Assembly: GCF_014652875.1 (NCBI RefSeq)
Contig: NZ_BMZQ01000002.1
Coordinates: 248,001-312,000 of the forward strand
Source: Tianweitania populi
GTDB lineage: Bacteria; Pseudomonadota; Alphaproteobacteria; Rhizobiales; Rhizobiaceae
Length of the DNA: 64,000 bases
Direction of reading: 5' to 3'
Shown here piece by piece: positions 51,601 to 60,634 of the stretch (positions are counted from its first letter, which is position 1; each line of letters opens with the position of its first letter). The notes under the pieces are model-generated. The model was given only the letters and a program-made list of their open reading frames with translations. It was not told the origin of the DNA and did no database searches. The translations under genes were made by a program, and so were the position numbers.

Positions 51601-53610
51601 TCAGTGTCCCGCCACTGTTGCCAGCAGCTTGCTGCGCGAGGCTTCCGTCGCGGCGACCGTTTCCGCAGGGATATGGAAGTCCCGGTGATAGTTGAAGGTG
51701 TGCGCGATCGCCACCGCCAGGATGGCGATAAAGGAAAGCGCAGCCAGCCACCACATGTACCAGATCAGGCCGAAGGCGAGTGCGACGCTGAGCGCTGCAA
51801 TGAACACGCCCGTGCCGGTGCTGCTCGGCATGTGGATGGCGCGGTAGCCTTCTAGCGGACGCTTGTAGCCACGCTTCTTCATGTCGGCGAAGGCGTCATT
51901 GTCGTGGATCACCGGCGTGAAGGCGAAGTTGTAATCCGGCGGTGGCGATGCTGTCGCCCATTCCAGAGTGCGACCGTTCCAAGGATCACCGGTCGTGTCG
52001 CGAAGCTTGTCGCGGCGCATCACGCTGACGGCAATCTGGATCAGGAAACAGGCGATGCCGCAGGCGACGAGGAAGGCGCCGAAGGCCGCGATCTGGAACC
52101 AGATCTGCAAGGACGGATCCTCGAACACGCGCAGGCGACGCGTCACGCCCATGAAGCCGAGCACGTAAAGCGGTGTGAAGGCGACCCAGAAGCCGACAAC
52201 CCAGAACCAGAAGGACAGCGTGCCCCAGAACGTGTCGAGCTTGAAGCCGAACGCCTTCGGGAACCAGTAGTTGATGCCGGCAAACAGGCCGAACAGCACG
52301 CCGCCGATGATGACGTTGTGAAAATGCGCCACCAGGAACAGCGAGTTGTGCAGCACGAAGTCGGCCGGCGGGATCGCCAGCATCACGCCCGTCATGCCGC
52401 CGATCACGAAGGTCAGCATGAAGGCGACCGTCCACATCATCGGCAGTTCGAAGCGAATGCGGCCGCGATACATCGTGAACAGCCAGTTGAAGATCTTCGC
52501 ACCCGTCGGGATCGAGATGATCATCGTGGTGATGCCGAAGAAGGAGTTGACGCTGGCGCCCGAACCCATCGTGAAGAAGTGGTGCAGCCACACGAGGTAG
52601 GACAGGATGGTGATCACCACCGTCGCGTAAACCATGGACGTGTAGCCGAACAGGCGCTTGCCAGAGAAGGTCGAGACCACTTCGGAGAAGATACCGAAGG
52701 CCGGCAGCACGAGGATGTAGACTTCCGGGTGGCCCCAGATCCAGATCAGATTCACGTACATCATCGGGTTGCCGCCGAAGTCGTTCGTGAAGAAGTTGGT
52801 GCCGACATAGCGGTCGAGGCTGAGCAGGACGAGCACGGCCGTCAGAACCGGGAAGGTCGCCACGATCAGCACGTTGGTGCAGAGCGAGGTCCAGGTGAAG
52901 ACCGGGATCTTCATCATGGTCATGCCGGGTGCGCGCATCTTTACGATGGTGACAAGCAGGTTGATGCCCGACAGGGTGGTGCCCACGCCCGCGACCTGCA
53001 GGCCCCAGATATAATAGTCGACGCCGACACCGGGGCTGTACTGGATGCCCGAGAGCGGCGGGTAAGCCAGCCAGCCGGTTTGCGCGAACTCGCCGACGAA
53101 CAGCGAGATCATGATGATGATCGCGCCGGCTGCCGTCATCCAGAACGAGAAGTTGTTCAGGAAGGGGAAGGACACGTCGCGCGCGCCGATCTGCAGCGGC
53201 ACGACGAAGTTCATCAGGCCGGTGACCAGCGGCATGGCCACGAAGAAGATCATGATCACGCCGTGGGCGGTAAATATCTGATCGTAGTGATGCGCGTTGA
53301 GGTAGCCTTCGGAACCGTTGAAGGCGAGAGCCTGCTGCAGGCGCATCATGATCGCATCGGCAAAGCCGCGCAGAAGCATGACGATGCCAAGCACCATATA
53401 CATGATGCCGATCTTCTTGTGGTCGACCGAGGTGAACCATTCGCGCCACAGGAAACCCCAAAGGCGGTAGCGATGCAGTGCGTAGATGAGGCCGAGGCCG
53501 CCCAGCGCCACCACGATGAAGGTGACGATCAGGATCGGTTCGTGGATCGGGAACGACTCGAAAGTGAGCCGGCCGAAGATGGCAGTCAGGAGAGGAGATG
53601 ATTCAGGCAT
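51601..53610 (-). CDS. cyoB: Cytochrome o ubiquinol oxidase subunit I
   Basis: 669-residue catalytic subunit with 15 helices. The heme and CuB sites are visible: [24 protein letters not shown] (His-Pro-Glu-Val-Tyr), WLHHFFTMG, and [12 protein letters not shown]. The quinol-site residues of E. coli (Arg71, Asp75, His98, Gln101) are matched by Arg81, Asp85, His108 and Gln111 at identical spacing, so ubiquinol is the donor. The adjacent subunit II lacks CuA, in agreement. ATG at 53610. It is between cyoA (7-base gap) and cyoC. Confidence 0.97.
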   Translation of the reverse strand: MPESSPLLTAIFGRLTFESFPIHEPILIVTFIVVALGGLGLIYALHRYRLWGFLWREWFTSVDHKKIGIMYMVLGIVMLLRGFADAIMMRLQQALAFNGSEGYLNAHHYDQIFTAHGVIMIFFVAMPLVTGLMNFVVPLQIGARDVSFPFLNNFSFWMTAAGAIIIMISLFVGEFAQTGWLAYPPLSGIQYSPGVGVDYYIWGLQVAGVGTTLSGINLLVTIVKMRAPGMTMMKIPVFTWTSLCTNVLIVATFPVLTAVLVLLSLDRYVGTNFFTNDFGGNPMMYVNLIWIWGHPEVYILVLPAFGIFSEVVSTFSGKRLFGYTSMVYATVVITILSYLVWLHHFFTMGSGASVNSFFGITTMIISIPTGAKIFNWLFTMYRGRIRFELPMMWTVAFMLTFVIGGMTGVMLAIPPADFVLHNSLFLVAHFHNVIIGGVLFGLFAGINYWFPKAFGFKLDTFWGTLSFWFWVVGFWVAFTPLYVLGFMGVTRRLRVFEDPSLQIWFQIAAFGAFLVACGIACFLIQIAVSVMRRDKLRDTTGDPWNGRTLEWATASPPPDYNFAFTPVIHDNDAFADMKKRGYKRPLEGYRAIHMPSSTGTGVFIAALSVALAFGLIWYMWWLAALSFIAILAVAIAHTFNYHRDFHIPAETVAATEASRSKLLATVAGH

Positions 53611-53617
53611 GATGGCT

Positions 53618-54802
53618 TCAGCTGTTCGACGGCCGCAAGGAGCCGAATGTCTGTGAAAGCGACGGGTTGACCGAGCCGGTGCCGGGCCGCGGCAGGCTCA
53701 TTCCGCGCAGCGGCGTGCGGTCGACGATGGAGGCCGGCTTGGAGGGATCGGCCTGGCCGGCCGCGAGCGCTTCCTCGATGGTGCAGATATTGGCGACGAA
53801 GGTCGGTTCCGAGCCAAAGATCGAGCCGCGACGCGCATCCTTGTCGTAGGTCAGCGGCAAGAGGTTGTTGAGACCGGCCAGGCCGGTGCCGCCCTTGGCA
53901 TCGATCATGGCCATTTCGCTCATGCACATCTTGCCGGGCTCGACGCAGAAGTTGCGGATGGCATTGAACAGGAGTGGATCGACGGTGGCGAAATACTGCA
54001 CCGGCACGTTTTCGCTCGGGCGCTCCAGCTCAAGATAGTCCGGGCGCTGCAACGAACCGCCTTCGGCCTTCGCCTTTGCAATCCAGCCATCGAAGCCAGC
54101 CTGGTCAAGGCCGTGGAAGCGGAAGCGCATGCCCGAGAAACCGTGGCCGCTGTAATTGGCGGAAAAACCTTCGTAATCACCGGGATTGTTGATCACGGCA
54201 TGAAGCTTCGTTTCCATGCCGGGCATGGCGTAGATCATGCCGGCCAGCGCCGGGACATAGAAGGAGTTCATCACCGATGACGAGGTGATGCGGAACTGGA
54301 TCGGACGATCAACTGGCGCTGCCAGTTCGTTGACGGACGCAATGCCGTATTCGGGATAGATAAAGAGCCATTTCCAGTCGAGCGCGACGACATTCACTTC
54401 CAGCGGCTTGGTATCGGCAGCCACGGGACGCGCGGCATCGATCCGGTCAAGTGGACGGTAGGGGTCGAGCAGATGCGTGCCCATCCAGGTCACCGCGCCC
54501 AGACAGATGATGATCAGCAGCGGAATGGCCCAGATCACCAGTTCGAGCTGGGTCGAGTGATCCCAATCCGGATCATAGGGCGCGTCGGTGTTGGATGCGC
54601 GATACCGCATGGCAAACACCACGGTCAGGACCATCACCGGAATGATGATGATCAGCATCAGCACCACGGAAATGATGATCAGGTCGCGTTGCTGCGCGGC
54701 GATATCACCCGATGGCGACATGACCACGAAGTTACAGCCACCCAACAGAAGAAGGGCAGGCAGGATGGCGAGGGAGATCAACCGGCGAAGAAATGGAGGC
54801 AT
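53618..54802 (-). CDS. cyoA: Cytochrome o ubiquinol oxidase subunit II
   Basis: 394 residues. A lipoprotein signal (lipobox LLGGC, Cys21), two helices (about 36-60 and 78-100) and a periplasmic cupredoxin fold without CuA ligands ([27 protein letters not shown]) are seen, plus a C-terminal COX_ARM. Residues [16 protein letters not shown] follow the lipobox. The start is uncertain: ATG 54802 gives a compact signal, but GTG 54832 is in frame too and no strong ribosome site is visible. The N-terminal coding region holds the first copy of a 12-bp direct repeat. Confidence 0.95.
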   Translation of the reverse strand: MPPFLRRLISLAILPALLLLGGCNFVVMSPSGDIAAQQRDLIIISVVLMLIIIIPVMVLTVVFAMRYRASNTDAPYDPDWDHSTQLELVIWAIPLLIIICLGAVTWMGTHLLDPYRPLDRIDAARPVAADTKPLEVNVVALDWKWLFIYPEYGIASVNELAAPVDRPIQFRITSSSVMNSFYVPALAGMIYAMPGMETKLHAVINNPGDYEGFSANYSGHGFSGMRFRFHGLDQAGFDGWIAKAKAEGGSLQRPDYLELERPSENVPVQYFATVDPLLFNAIRNFCVEPGKMCMSEMAMIDAKGGTGLAGLNNLLPLTYDKDARRGSIFGSEPTFVANICTIEEALAAGQADPSKPASIVDRTPLRGMSLPRPGTGSVNPSLSQTFGSLRPSNS

Positions 54803-54805
54803 AAG

Positions 54806-54915
54806 CGGCACACTTGCTTTTCTGCTCGTCACCTAGCTTTATCACGGATAGATCCACATTGGACAATTTGCCCAATGCCGAAGTGGCGCATTGCGCTGCA
54901 AAACGGCACACTTGC
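54806..54915 (+). repeat. Direct repeat CGGCACACTTGC flanking the cyoA/MFS divergent promoter
   Basis: Exact 12-base copies at 54806-54817 and 54904-54915, 98 bases apart, bracket the region between cyoA and the MFS gene. Between them lies an inverted pair CATTGG / CCAATG (54857-54862, 54872-54877). They may be binding sites for a regulator. Confidence 0.5.
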
Positions 54916-54976
54916 GAATGGGAACCGCTTGAGCGGGCCAATCGCAGCATTCTCGAAGTCTGACGGTACGAAGACC

Positions 54977-56281
54977 ATGGTTCATCCGACTACCACTGCC
55001 GAACGTGACGCCCGGCTCATCAACGCCCGTCACGAAGATGTGAATCCCAACGACATCGCTGTTGGCGTCGTGATCGGCCGCACTTCGGAATCCTTCGACT
55101 TCTTTGTTTATGCGATCGCGTCCGTGATCGTGTTCCCGAAGCTGTTTTTCCCCTTCGTCGATCCGCTGATGGGGACGCTTTATTCCTTTGCCATTTTCGC
55201 CCTGGGCTTCATCGCTCGCCCGATCGGTACCATGATCTTCACAGTGGTTGACCGCATCTACGGTAAGGGCGTGAAGCTGACGATCGCGCTGTTCGGCCTC
55301 GGCACCTCTACCGTCGCGGTAGCCTTTATTCCCGGCTATGAGACGATCGGCGTGGCGTCCATCTGGGCTTTGACGCTGTTTCGTATCGGCCAGGGGCTGT
55401 TTCTCGCCGGAACTTGGGACGGCCTTGCCTCGCTGCTCGCCTTGAACGCGCCGGAAAAGCGCGGCGGCTGGTATGCGATGGTGCCGCAGCTCGGCGCACC
55501 GATCGGGCTTCTGGTTGCCAGCGCGCTGTTCGCCTTCTTCGTCGGCAATCTCGGGGCAGAGGACTTCTACGACTGGGGCTGGCGTTATCCCTTCTATGTC
55601 GCTTTCGCCATCAACGTCGTGGCGCTGTTTGCACGCCTGCGTATCGTGTCGACACCGGAATACACGCATCTGTTTGAAACACGCGAACTTCAGCCTTCGC
55701 CGGTATTCGACACGCTGCGCTCCCAGGGTGCGGCCATCATTCTCGGCGGCTTCGCACCTTTGGCGAGCTTTGCACTTTTCCACATGGTGACGGTGTTTCC
55801 GCTGTCTTACGTGTTTCTTTACACGGATGAAGGCCCTGCCCGCTTCCTGATCATCGAGGGCGTCGGCGCGGTGTTCGGCATCGCCTCCGTTGTTCTGTCC
55901 GGTTATCTCGCTGATCGGCTTGGCCGTCGTACGCTGCTTGCAGGCTCGGCCGTCGCTATCGCAGCCTTCAGCGGGTTCGCGCCGCAGCTTCTTGATGCCG
56001 GTCCAGCAGGTGAGACCGTCTTCATGATCACCGGCTTCATCCTGCTTGGCCTGTCGTTCGGGCAATCTTCGGGCGCGCTCGCAAGCCACTTCCAGAAAGG
56101 CTACCGCTACACCGCATCGGCTTTGACCTCGGATTTGGCCTGGCTGTTCGGCGCCGGCTTCGCACCGCTTGCCGGCCTGCTGCTTGCCGCCAATTTTGGC
56201 CTGATCGCGGCCGGCGGTTATCTTTTGTCGGGCGCCGTGGTCACACTGCTCGCGCTGTATTTCAGCCGCTGGGAAAAGTAA
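54977..56281 (+). CDS. MFS transporter (metabolite:H+ symporter-like)
   Basis: 434 residues with 12 predicted transmembrane helices. The first loop has the DFFVYAIASVIVFPKLFFP pattern, followed by GFIARPIGTMIF, typical of the sugar/metabolite:H+ symporter branch (ProP/ShiA-like). A central LFETRELQPSPVF loop separates the two halves. The substrate cannot be told. The ATG at 54977 fits the divergent arrangement with cyoA; the frame is open upstream only as a shadow. MFS genes are often beside cyo operons in rhizobia, but the link is not understood. Confidence 0.9.
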   Translation: MVHPTTTAERDARLINARHEDVNPNDIAVGVVIGRTSESFDFFVYAIASVIVFPKLFFPFVDPLMGTLYSFAIFALGFIARPIGTMIFTVVDRIYGKGVKLTIALFGLGTSTVAVAFIPGYETIGVASIWALTLFRIGQGLFLAGTWDGLASLLALNAPEKRGGWYAMVPQLGAPIGLLVASALFAFFVGNLGAEDFYDWGWRYPFYVAFAINVVALFARLRIVSTPEYTHLFETRELQPSPVFDTLRSQGAAIILGGFAPLASFALFHMVTVFPLSYVFLYTDEGPARFLIIEGVGAVFGIASVVLSGYLADRLGRRTLLAGSAVAIAAFSGFAPQLLDAGPAGETVFMITGFILLGLSFGQSSGALASHFQKGYRYTASALTSDLAWLFGAGFAPLAGLLLAANFGLIAAGGYLLSGAVVTLLALYFSRWEK

Positions 56282-56559
56282 GACGGGATACGCCACCGCT
56301 GATTGCGGCAGCAGTTTCGCTGCCGCCGTATGACCGCACCATGAACGCTGCTTCCCGGTGGCAATCCACATGTAAGTTGCCGGCTGCAAAGAGGATCGAG
56401 GCTTGCTTTTTGCGCTGAACATCCCTTGCAAGACCCACGACGGCATCTACTTTACGTTGGGTAAAAGCGGGAACACAAACCGTTCTACTCGAAAACTCTA
56501 CTTGCCTATACCTCTGTGCCCGCGTAATCCCTCCCTATTGCTATAAGGAGCTTGATTTG

Positions 56560-57075
56560 ATGGCGAATGATGTAGAGGAACTCGACAATAGTAGTTTGGC
56601 CGAGCTTACGGCGGACATTGTTTCGGCCTATGTTTCGAAGAACGCGGTGCGGTCCAACGACCTGCCGATCCTGATCAGCGAAGTTCATGCAGCCCTTGCA
56701 GGCCTGCGCAACGAGCAGAAGGCGCCTGAGCCGGTGGAAGCGCCGAAGCCAGCCGTGCCGATCAAGAAATCGATCACTCCGGACTATCTGATCAGTCTGG
56801 AAAACGGCCAGAAATTCCGCTCGCTGAAGCGTCATTTGATGACCAGCTATGGCATGACGCCGGACGATTACCGCACCAAATGGGGTCTGCCGGCCGATTA
56901 TCCGATGGTTGCGCCCAACTACGCCGCGCAGCGTTCGGAACTCGCCAAGAGCCTCGGTCTAGGCCGCAAGGCTGGTGAGGAAGCGGAGGTGCAGCCTGAG
57001 CCGGAACCCGCACCCGCCCCAAAGAAGCGCGGCCGCAAGCCGAAGGCTGCGGCTACTGAATCATCCGACGCGTGA
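56560..57075 (+). CDS. MucR/Ros family transcriptional regulator with degenerate zinc finger
   Basis: 171 residues. MucR proteins are global regulators of exopolysaccharide, motility and cell cycle in rhizobia and Brucella. The conserved core is LTADIVSAYVSKN (about 17-29), then SLKRHLM and DDYRTKWGLPADYPMVAPNY (about 88-122). The basic tail has KKRGRKPK, an AT-hook-like motif. In Ros numbering the zinc ligands are Cys79, Cys82, His92 and His97; here they are Ser79, Asn82, His92 and Tyr97 (Ser96), so zinc binding is very unlikely. AAGGAG precedes the ATG. A long leader (56282-56559) has a GC hairpin at 56305-56326 and no other gene. Confidence 0.93.
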   Translation: MANDVEELDNSSLAELTADIVSAYVSKNAVRSNDLPILISEVHAALAGLRNEQKAPEPVEAPKPAVPIKKSITPDYLISLENGQKFRSLKRHLMTSYGMTPDDYRTKWGLPADYPMVAPNYAAQRSELAKSLGLGRKAGEEAEVQPEPEPAPAPKKRGRKPKAAATESSDA

Positions 57076-57098
57076 TTTAAGTATTTCTTCTATTCGAT

Positions 57099-57131
57099 AT
57101 GAATATAGCGGGCTGGACCCGCTATATTCAT
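57099..57131 (+). repeat. Perfect 14-bp inverted repeat between mucR-like gene and convergent gene
   Basis: ATGAATATAGCGGG and CCCGCTATATTCAT with loop CTGGA. It lies 24 bases after the MucR stop and 18 bases before the stop of the convergent gene. No T run follows, so it may be a terminator-like hairpin or an operator. Confidence 0.65.
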
Positions 57132-57148
57132 GTTTAGTCCCTGCCTGC

Positions 57149-57673
57149 TTACTGCGTGGTGGAGGGGCTTTGTGACTGACCATTCTGCAGATTGAGCTGC
57201 GCCGGGTCGCTGTTTGGCTCGTTTGGTGCCGGAATGTCTGGCGCATTCGGCTGATCGATGATGCTTTGCGGGGGCGTCACCGCCGGGGCCGGCGTCCGCT
57301 CGATCCCTTCCGTGCCAGTCGTGGCAGACGTGCCCGTCGTGCCATTCGCGTTCGGAGTGCCAGCGGTCCCGTTTGAACTGGCAGCGCCGGTCGAGCGGTT
57401 GATCTGGCTGCTGGAATTTGCGTTAGGGCTGTTTGGCGTGACCGGTGAACCGGGCGCCGGCCTCGTATTGCCAACGCCGCCACTGCTGCCGCTTCCGCTT
57501 GAGCCGCTGCCGCCGCCGATGGTGGCACCGCCGACCGATCCACCGCCGCCAACCGTGCCGCTGCCACCGATTGAGCCGCCTCCGACCTGGGCGCTTGCAA
57601 CTGCGGTTGAGAAAGCGAGGGCAGACGCCGTCACGACAGTGATTTGCTTGAAAGACATCTTCTTGAAAGACAT
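57149..57673 (-). CDS. Exported Gly/Ser/Asn/Pro-rich protein of unknown function
   Basis: 174 residues. ATG at 57673 has AAAGGA upstream. A signal peptide (MSFKKMSFKQITVVTASALA...ASAQ) is followed by a Gly-rich block (GGGSIGGSGTVGGGGSVGG) and a Ser/Asn/Thr/Pro-rich tail that ends NGQSQSPSTTQ. No domain is recognisable and the protein is probably disordered. It reads away from dppA, and the 246-base divergent spacer holds no further gene. Coding is likely because of the signal and ribosome site, although the composition gives little homology. Confidence 0.75.
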   Translation of the reverse strand: MSFKKMSFKQITVVTASALAFSTAVASAQVGGGSIGGSGTVGGGGSVGGATIGGGSGSSGSGSSGGVGNTRPAPGSPVTPNSPNANSSSQINRSTGAASSNGTAGTPNANGTTGTSATTGTEGIERTPAPAVTPPQSIIDQPNAPDIPAPNEPNSDPAQLNLQNGQSQSPSTTQ

Positions 57674-57919
57674 GGGTCTTTCCTTTCTTTGGGGATACAA
57701 TGACCCAACGATCAAATCCTCTGCTTGTTTCCCCCTCCCCGCAAAGTGATTGGCCCATGGGGCCTGCGGCAAGATAGCTGTGCGCAGTGTTCCGGCACGC
57801 GTTTACCAACGCCTGCAAAACGAGCAATGGGGCTTTTCAAATCGATTTTCCCGCTGTTTATATGCGGGCTCGAGGGCTGCACTGGGATGCAAGCTCCAAC
57901 CACTTCAGGGGAGTGCGTA

Positions 57920-59515
57920 ATGTTGAAAAAAATGACCTTTGCGGCCGCGCTGGCGACTGCAACGATCCTAAGCGGAGCGGCGAGCGCAAAGACGTTCGTG
58001 TTCTGCTCGGAAGGATCGCCGGAAGGCTTCGATCCGGGCCTTTACACCGCCGGCACCACGTTCGATGCGGCAGCACACACGGTCTATAACCGCCTTCTCG
58101 AATTCAAGAAGGGCACGACCGAGACCGAGCCGGGCCTGGCCGAGAGCTACGAAACCTCCGCGGACGGCCTCGAATACACGTTCAAGCTGCGTTCGGGCGT
58201 CAAGTTCCAGACCACCGACTACTTCACGCCGACCCGCGATCTGAACGCCGACGACGTGATCTTCTCCTATGATCGCCAGATGAACAAGGACAACCCCTGG
58301 AACCAGTACATCGCTGGCGGTTCCTGGGAATATTTCGCCGGCATGGGCTTCCCGGATCTGATCGCTTCGATCGAGAAGGTCGACGACATGACGGTCAAGT
58401 TCAAGCTGAAGCGCAAGGAAGCGCCGTTCCTGGCCAATGTGGCGATGCCTTTCGCCTCGATCATGTCCAAGGAATATGCCGACAAGCTCGAAGCTGCCGG
58501 CACCAAGGAAAAGCTGAACCAGCAGCCGCTGGGCACCGGCCCGTTCCAGTTCGTCGCCTACCAGCAGGACGCCGCGATCCGCTACAAGGCCAATCCGGAT
58601 TACTGGGGTGGCAAGCAGAAGATCGACGATCTCGTTTTCGCGATCACCACGGATGCCGCCGTTCGCTACCAGAAGCTGCAGGCCGGCGAATGCCACCTGA
58701 TGCCTTATCCGAACGCTGCCGACGTGCAGGCGATGAAGTCAAACCCGGCTCTGACCGTTCAGGAGCAGGAAGGCCTCAACATCGCTTATGTCGCGTTCAA
58801 CACGACGCAGGCGCCGTTCGACAAGGTTGAAGTGCGCAAGGCGCTTTCGATGGCCGTCAACAAGCAGGCGATCGTCGATGCCGTGTTCCAGGGCGCGGCA
58901 ACGCCGGCCAAGAACCCGATCCCGCCGACGATGTGGTCCTATAACGACGCCGTTCAGGACGACACCTACGATCCGGAAGCCGCCAAGAAGATGCTGGAAG
59001 ATGCCGGCGTCAAGGATCTGTCGATGAAGGTCTGGGCGATGCCGGTTGCACGTCCTTACATGCTGAACGCGCGGCGCGCGGCCGAGCTGATGCAGTCCGA
59101 CTTCGCCAAGGTCGGCGTGAATGTCGAGATCGTGTCTTATGAATGGGCCGAATATCTTGAGCGTTCGAAGGCCAAGGACCGCGACGGCGCGGTTATCCTC
59201 GGCTGGACCGGCGACAATGGCGATCCGGACAACTTCCTCGACACCCTGCTCGGCTGTGACGCCATCGGCGGCAACAACCGCGCGCAGTGGTGCAACAAGG
59301 AGTTCGACGATCTGGTCACCAAGGCGAAGGAAAGCTCCGACCAGGCCGAGCGCACCAAGCTCTACGAACAGGCCCAGGTGATCTTCAAGAAGGAAGCACC
59401 CTGGATCACGGTCGACCACTCCCTGTCCGTCGTCCCGATGCGCAAGGAAGTCACCGGTTTCGTGCAGAGCCCGCTCGGCGACTTCGCCTTTGACGGCGTC
59501 GATCTGGCGGAATAA
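57920..59515 (+). CDS. dppA: Dipeptide-binding periplasmic protein
   Basis: 531 residues with a signal peptide (MLKKMTFAAALATATILSGA-ASA). The mature start KTFVFCSEGSPEGFDPGLYT is very close to E. coli DppA. Further landmarks are GTTFDAAAHTVYNRLLEFK, LGTGPFQFVAYQQD and YLERSKAKDRDGAVILGW. It binds di- and tripeptides (and heme or aminolevulinate in some species). GGGGAG lies seven bases before the ATG. It is the first gene of the dpp operon; a strong hairpin separates it from dppB, which often allows more binding protein than permease to be made. Confidence 0.95.
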   Translation: MLKKMTFAAALATATILSGAASAKTFVFCSEGSPEGFDPGLYTAGTTFDAAAHTVYNRLLEFKKGTTETEPGLAESYETSADGLEYTFKLRSGVKFQTTDYFTPTRDLNADDVIFSYDRQMNKDNPWNQYIAGGSWEYFAGMGFPDLIASIEKVDDMTVKFKLKRKEAPFLANVAMPFASIMSKEYADKLEAAGTKEKLNQQPLGTGPFQFVAYQQDAAIRYKANPDYWGGKQKIDDLVFAITTDAAVRYQKLQAGECHLMPYPNAADVQAMKSNPALTVQEQEGLNIAYVAFNTTQAPFDKVEVRKALSMAVNKQAIVDAVFQGAATPAKNPIPPTMWSYNDAVQDDTYDPEAAKKMLEDAGVKDLSMKVWAMPVARPYMLNARRAAELMQSDFAKVGVNVEIVSYEWAEYLERSKAKDRDGAVILGWTGDNGDPDNFLDTLLGCDAIGGNNRAQWCNKEFDDLVTKAKESSDQAERTKLYEQAQVIFKKEAPWITVDHSLSVVPMRKEVTGFVQSPLGDFAFDGVDLAE

Positions 59516-59532
59516 GCACGTCTGACTTAGAA

Positions 59533-59567
59533 AAGCGGGGACGGCCGGTACGCGGCCGTCCCCGCTT
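59533..59567 (+). terminator. Intercistronic hairpin between dppA and dppB
   Basis: Perfect 15-bp GC-rich stem AAGCGGGGACGGCCG / CGGCCGTCCCCGCTT with a five-base loop, 17 bases after dppA. No long T run follows, so it is probably a partial terminator or an mRNA 3'-end stabiliser. Confidence 0.75.
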
Positions 59568-59619
59568 CGTTCATTGAAGACCGCCGGCCAGCCCGGCTTC
59601 TCGTTTTATTGGAGCCGAC

Positions 59620-60624
59620 ATGGTCCGCTTCCTGCTTGGGCGCCTTGCAGTGCTCATTCCCACATTCATCGGCGTGTCGATCATCGCCTTTTCGTTTATC
59701 CGCCTGCTTCCCGGCGATCCCGTCGCGCTGTTGTCCGGCGAACGCGTGATGTCGCCTGAGCGCCACGCGATCATTTCGGCGCAGCTCGGTTTTGACCGCC
59801 CGATCGTGGTGCAATATCTGGATTATATCTGGGGCATCCTGCGCGGCGATTTCGGCACGTCGATCGTCACCAAGCAGCCGATCCTGGAATCCTTCTTCGC
59901 GCTGTTTCCGGCAACCCTCGAACTCTCGATCTGCGCTATCCTGTTCGCGATCATCCTGGGCATTCCGGCCGGCATCTTCGCGGCGATCAAGCGCGGCTCC
60001 TTTTTCGACCAGACCATCATGGGCACCGCTCTCGTCGGCTATTCCATGCCGATCTTCTGGTGGGGCCTGCTGCTGATCATCCTGTTTTCCGGCATCCTGC
60101 AGTGGACCCCCGTTTCGGGCCGCATCTCGCTGCTGTACTTCTTCCCGCCGGTCACTGGCTTCATGCTGATCGACAGCCTGATCTCGGGTCAGGCCGGCGC
60201 TTTCAAGTCGGCGGCAAGCCACCTGATCCTGCCGACCATCGTTCTGGGCACCATTCCGCTTGCCGTGATCGCACGCCAAACGCGCTCGGCCATGCTGGAA
60301 GTGTTGTCGGAAGATTATGTCCGCACCGCCCGTGCCAAGGGCTTGTCGCCCTTACGCGTCATCGGCGTCCATGCGCTGCGCAATGCGATGATCCCCGTGA
60401 TTACCACGATCGGCCTGCAGGTCGGCGTGATGCTGGCTGGCGCCATTCTCACCGAAACGATCTTCTCCTGGCCGGGCATCGGCAAGTGGATGGTCGATTC
60501 CGTGTTCCGGCGCGATTATCCCGTTATCCAGGGCGGTCTGTTGATGATCGCCGCCATCATCATGGTGGTGAATTTGATCGTGGATCTGCTCTACGGTTTG
60601 ATCAATCCCCGTATCCGGCACTGA
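59620..60624 (+). CDS. dppB: Dipeptide ABC transporter permease DppB
   Basis: 334 residues with six transmembrane helices. The N-terminal FLLGRLAVLIPTFIGVSIIAF and the coupling segment [20 protein letters not shown] are typical of DppB. The C-terminal LLYGLINPRIRH also matches. ATG 59620 stands 104 bases after dppA, behind the hairpin. It is followed by dppC after 10 bases. No oddities. Confidence 0.96.
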   Translation: MVRFLLGRLAVLIPTFIGVSIIAFSFIRLLPGDPVALLSGERVMSPERHAIISAQLGFDRPIVVQYLDYIWGILRGDFGTSIVTKQPILESFFALFPATLELSICAILFAIILGIPAGIFAAIKRGSFFDQTIMGTALVGYSMPIFWWGLLLIILFSGILQWTPVSGRISLLYFFPPVTGFMLIDSLISGQAGAFKSAASHLILPTIVLGTIPLAVIARQTRSAMLEVLSEDYVRTARAKGLSPLRVIGVHALRNAMIPVITTIGLQVGVMLAGAILTETIFSWPGIGKWMVDSVFRRDYPVIQGGLLMIAAIIMVVNLIVDLLYGLINPRIRH

Positions 60625-60634
60625 GGAAAACACC

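Noticed and set aside
51904-53601. 565-codon plus-strand frame opposite cyoB
   Set aside because: His/Asp/Glu/Arg-rich shadow typical of the antisense of hydrophobic genes.
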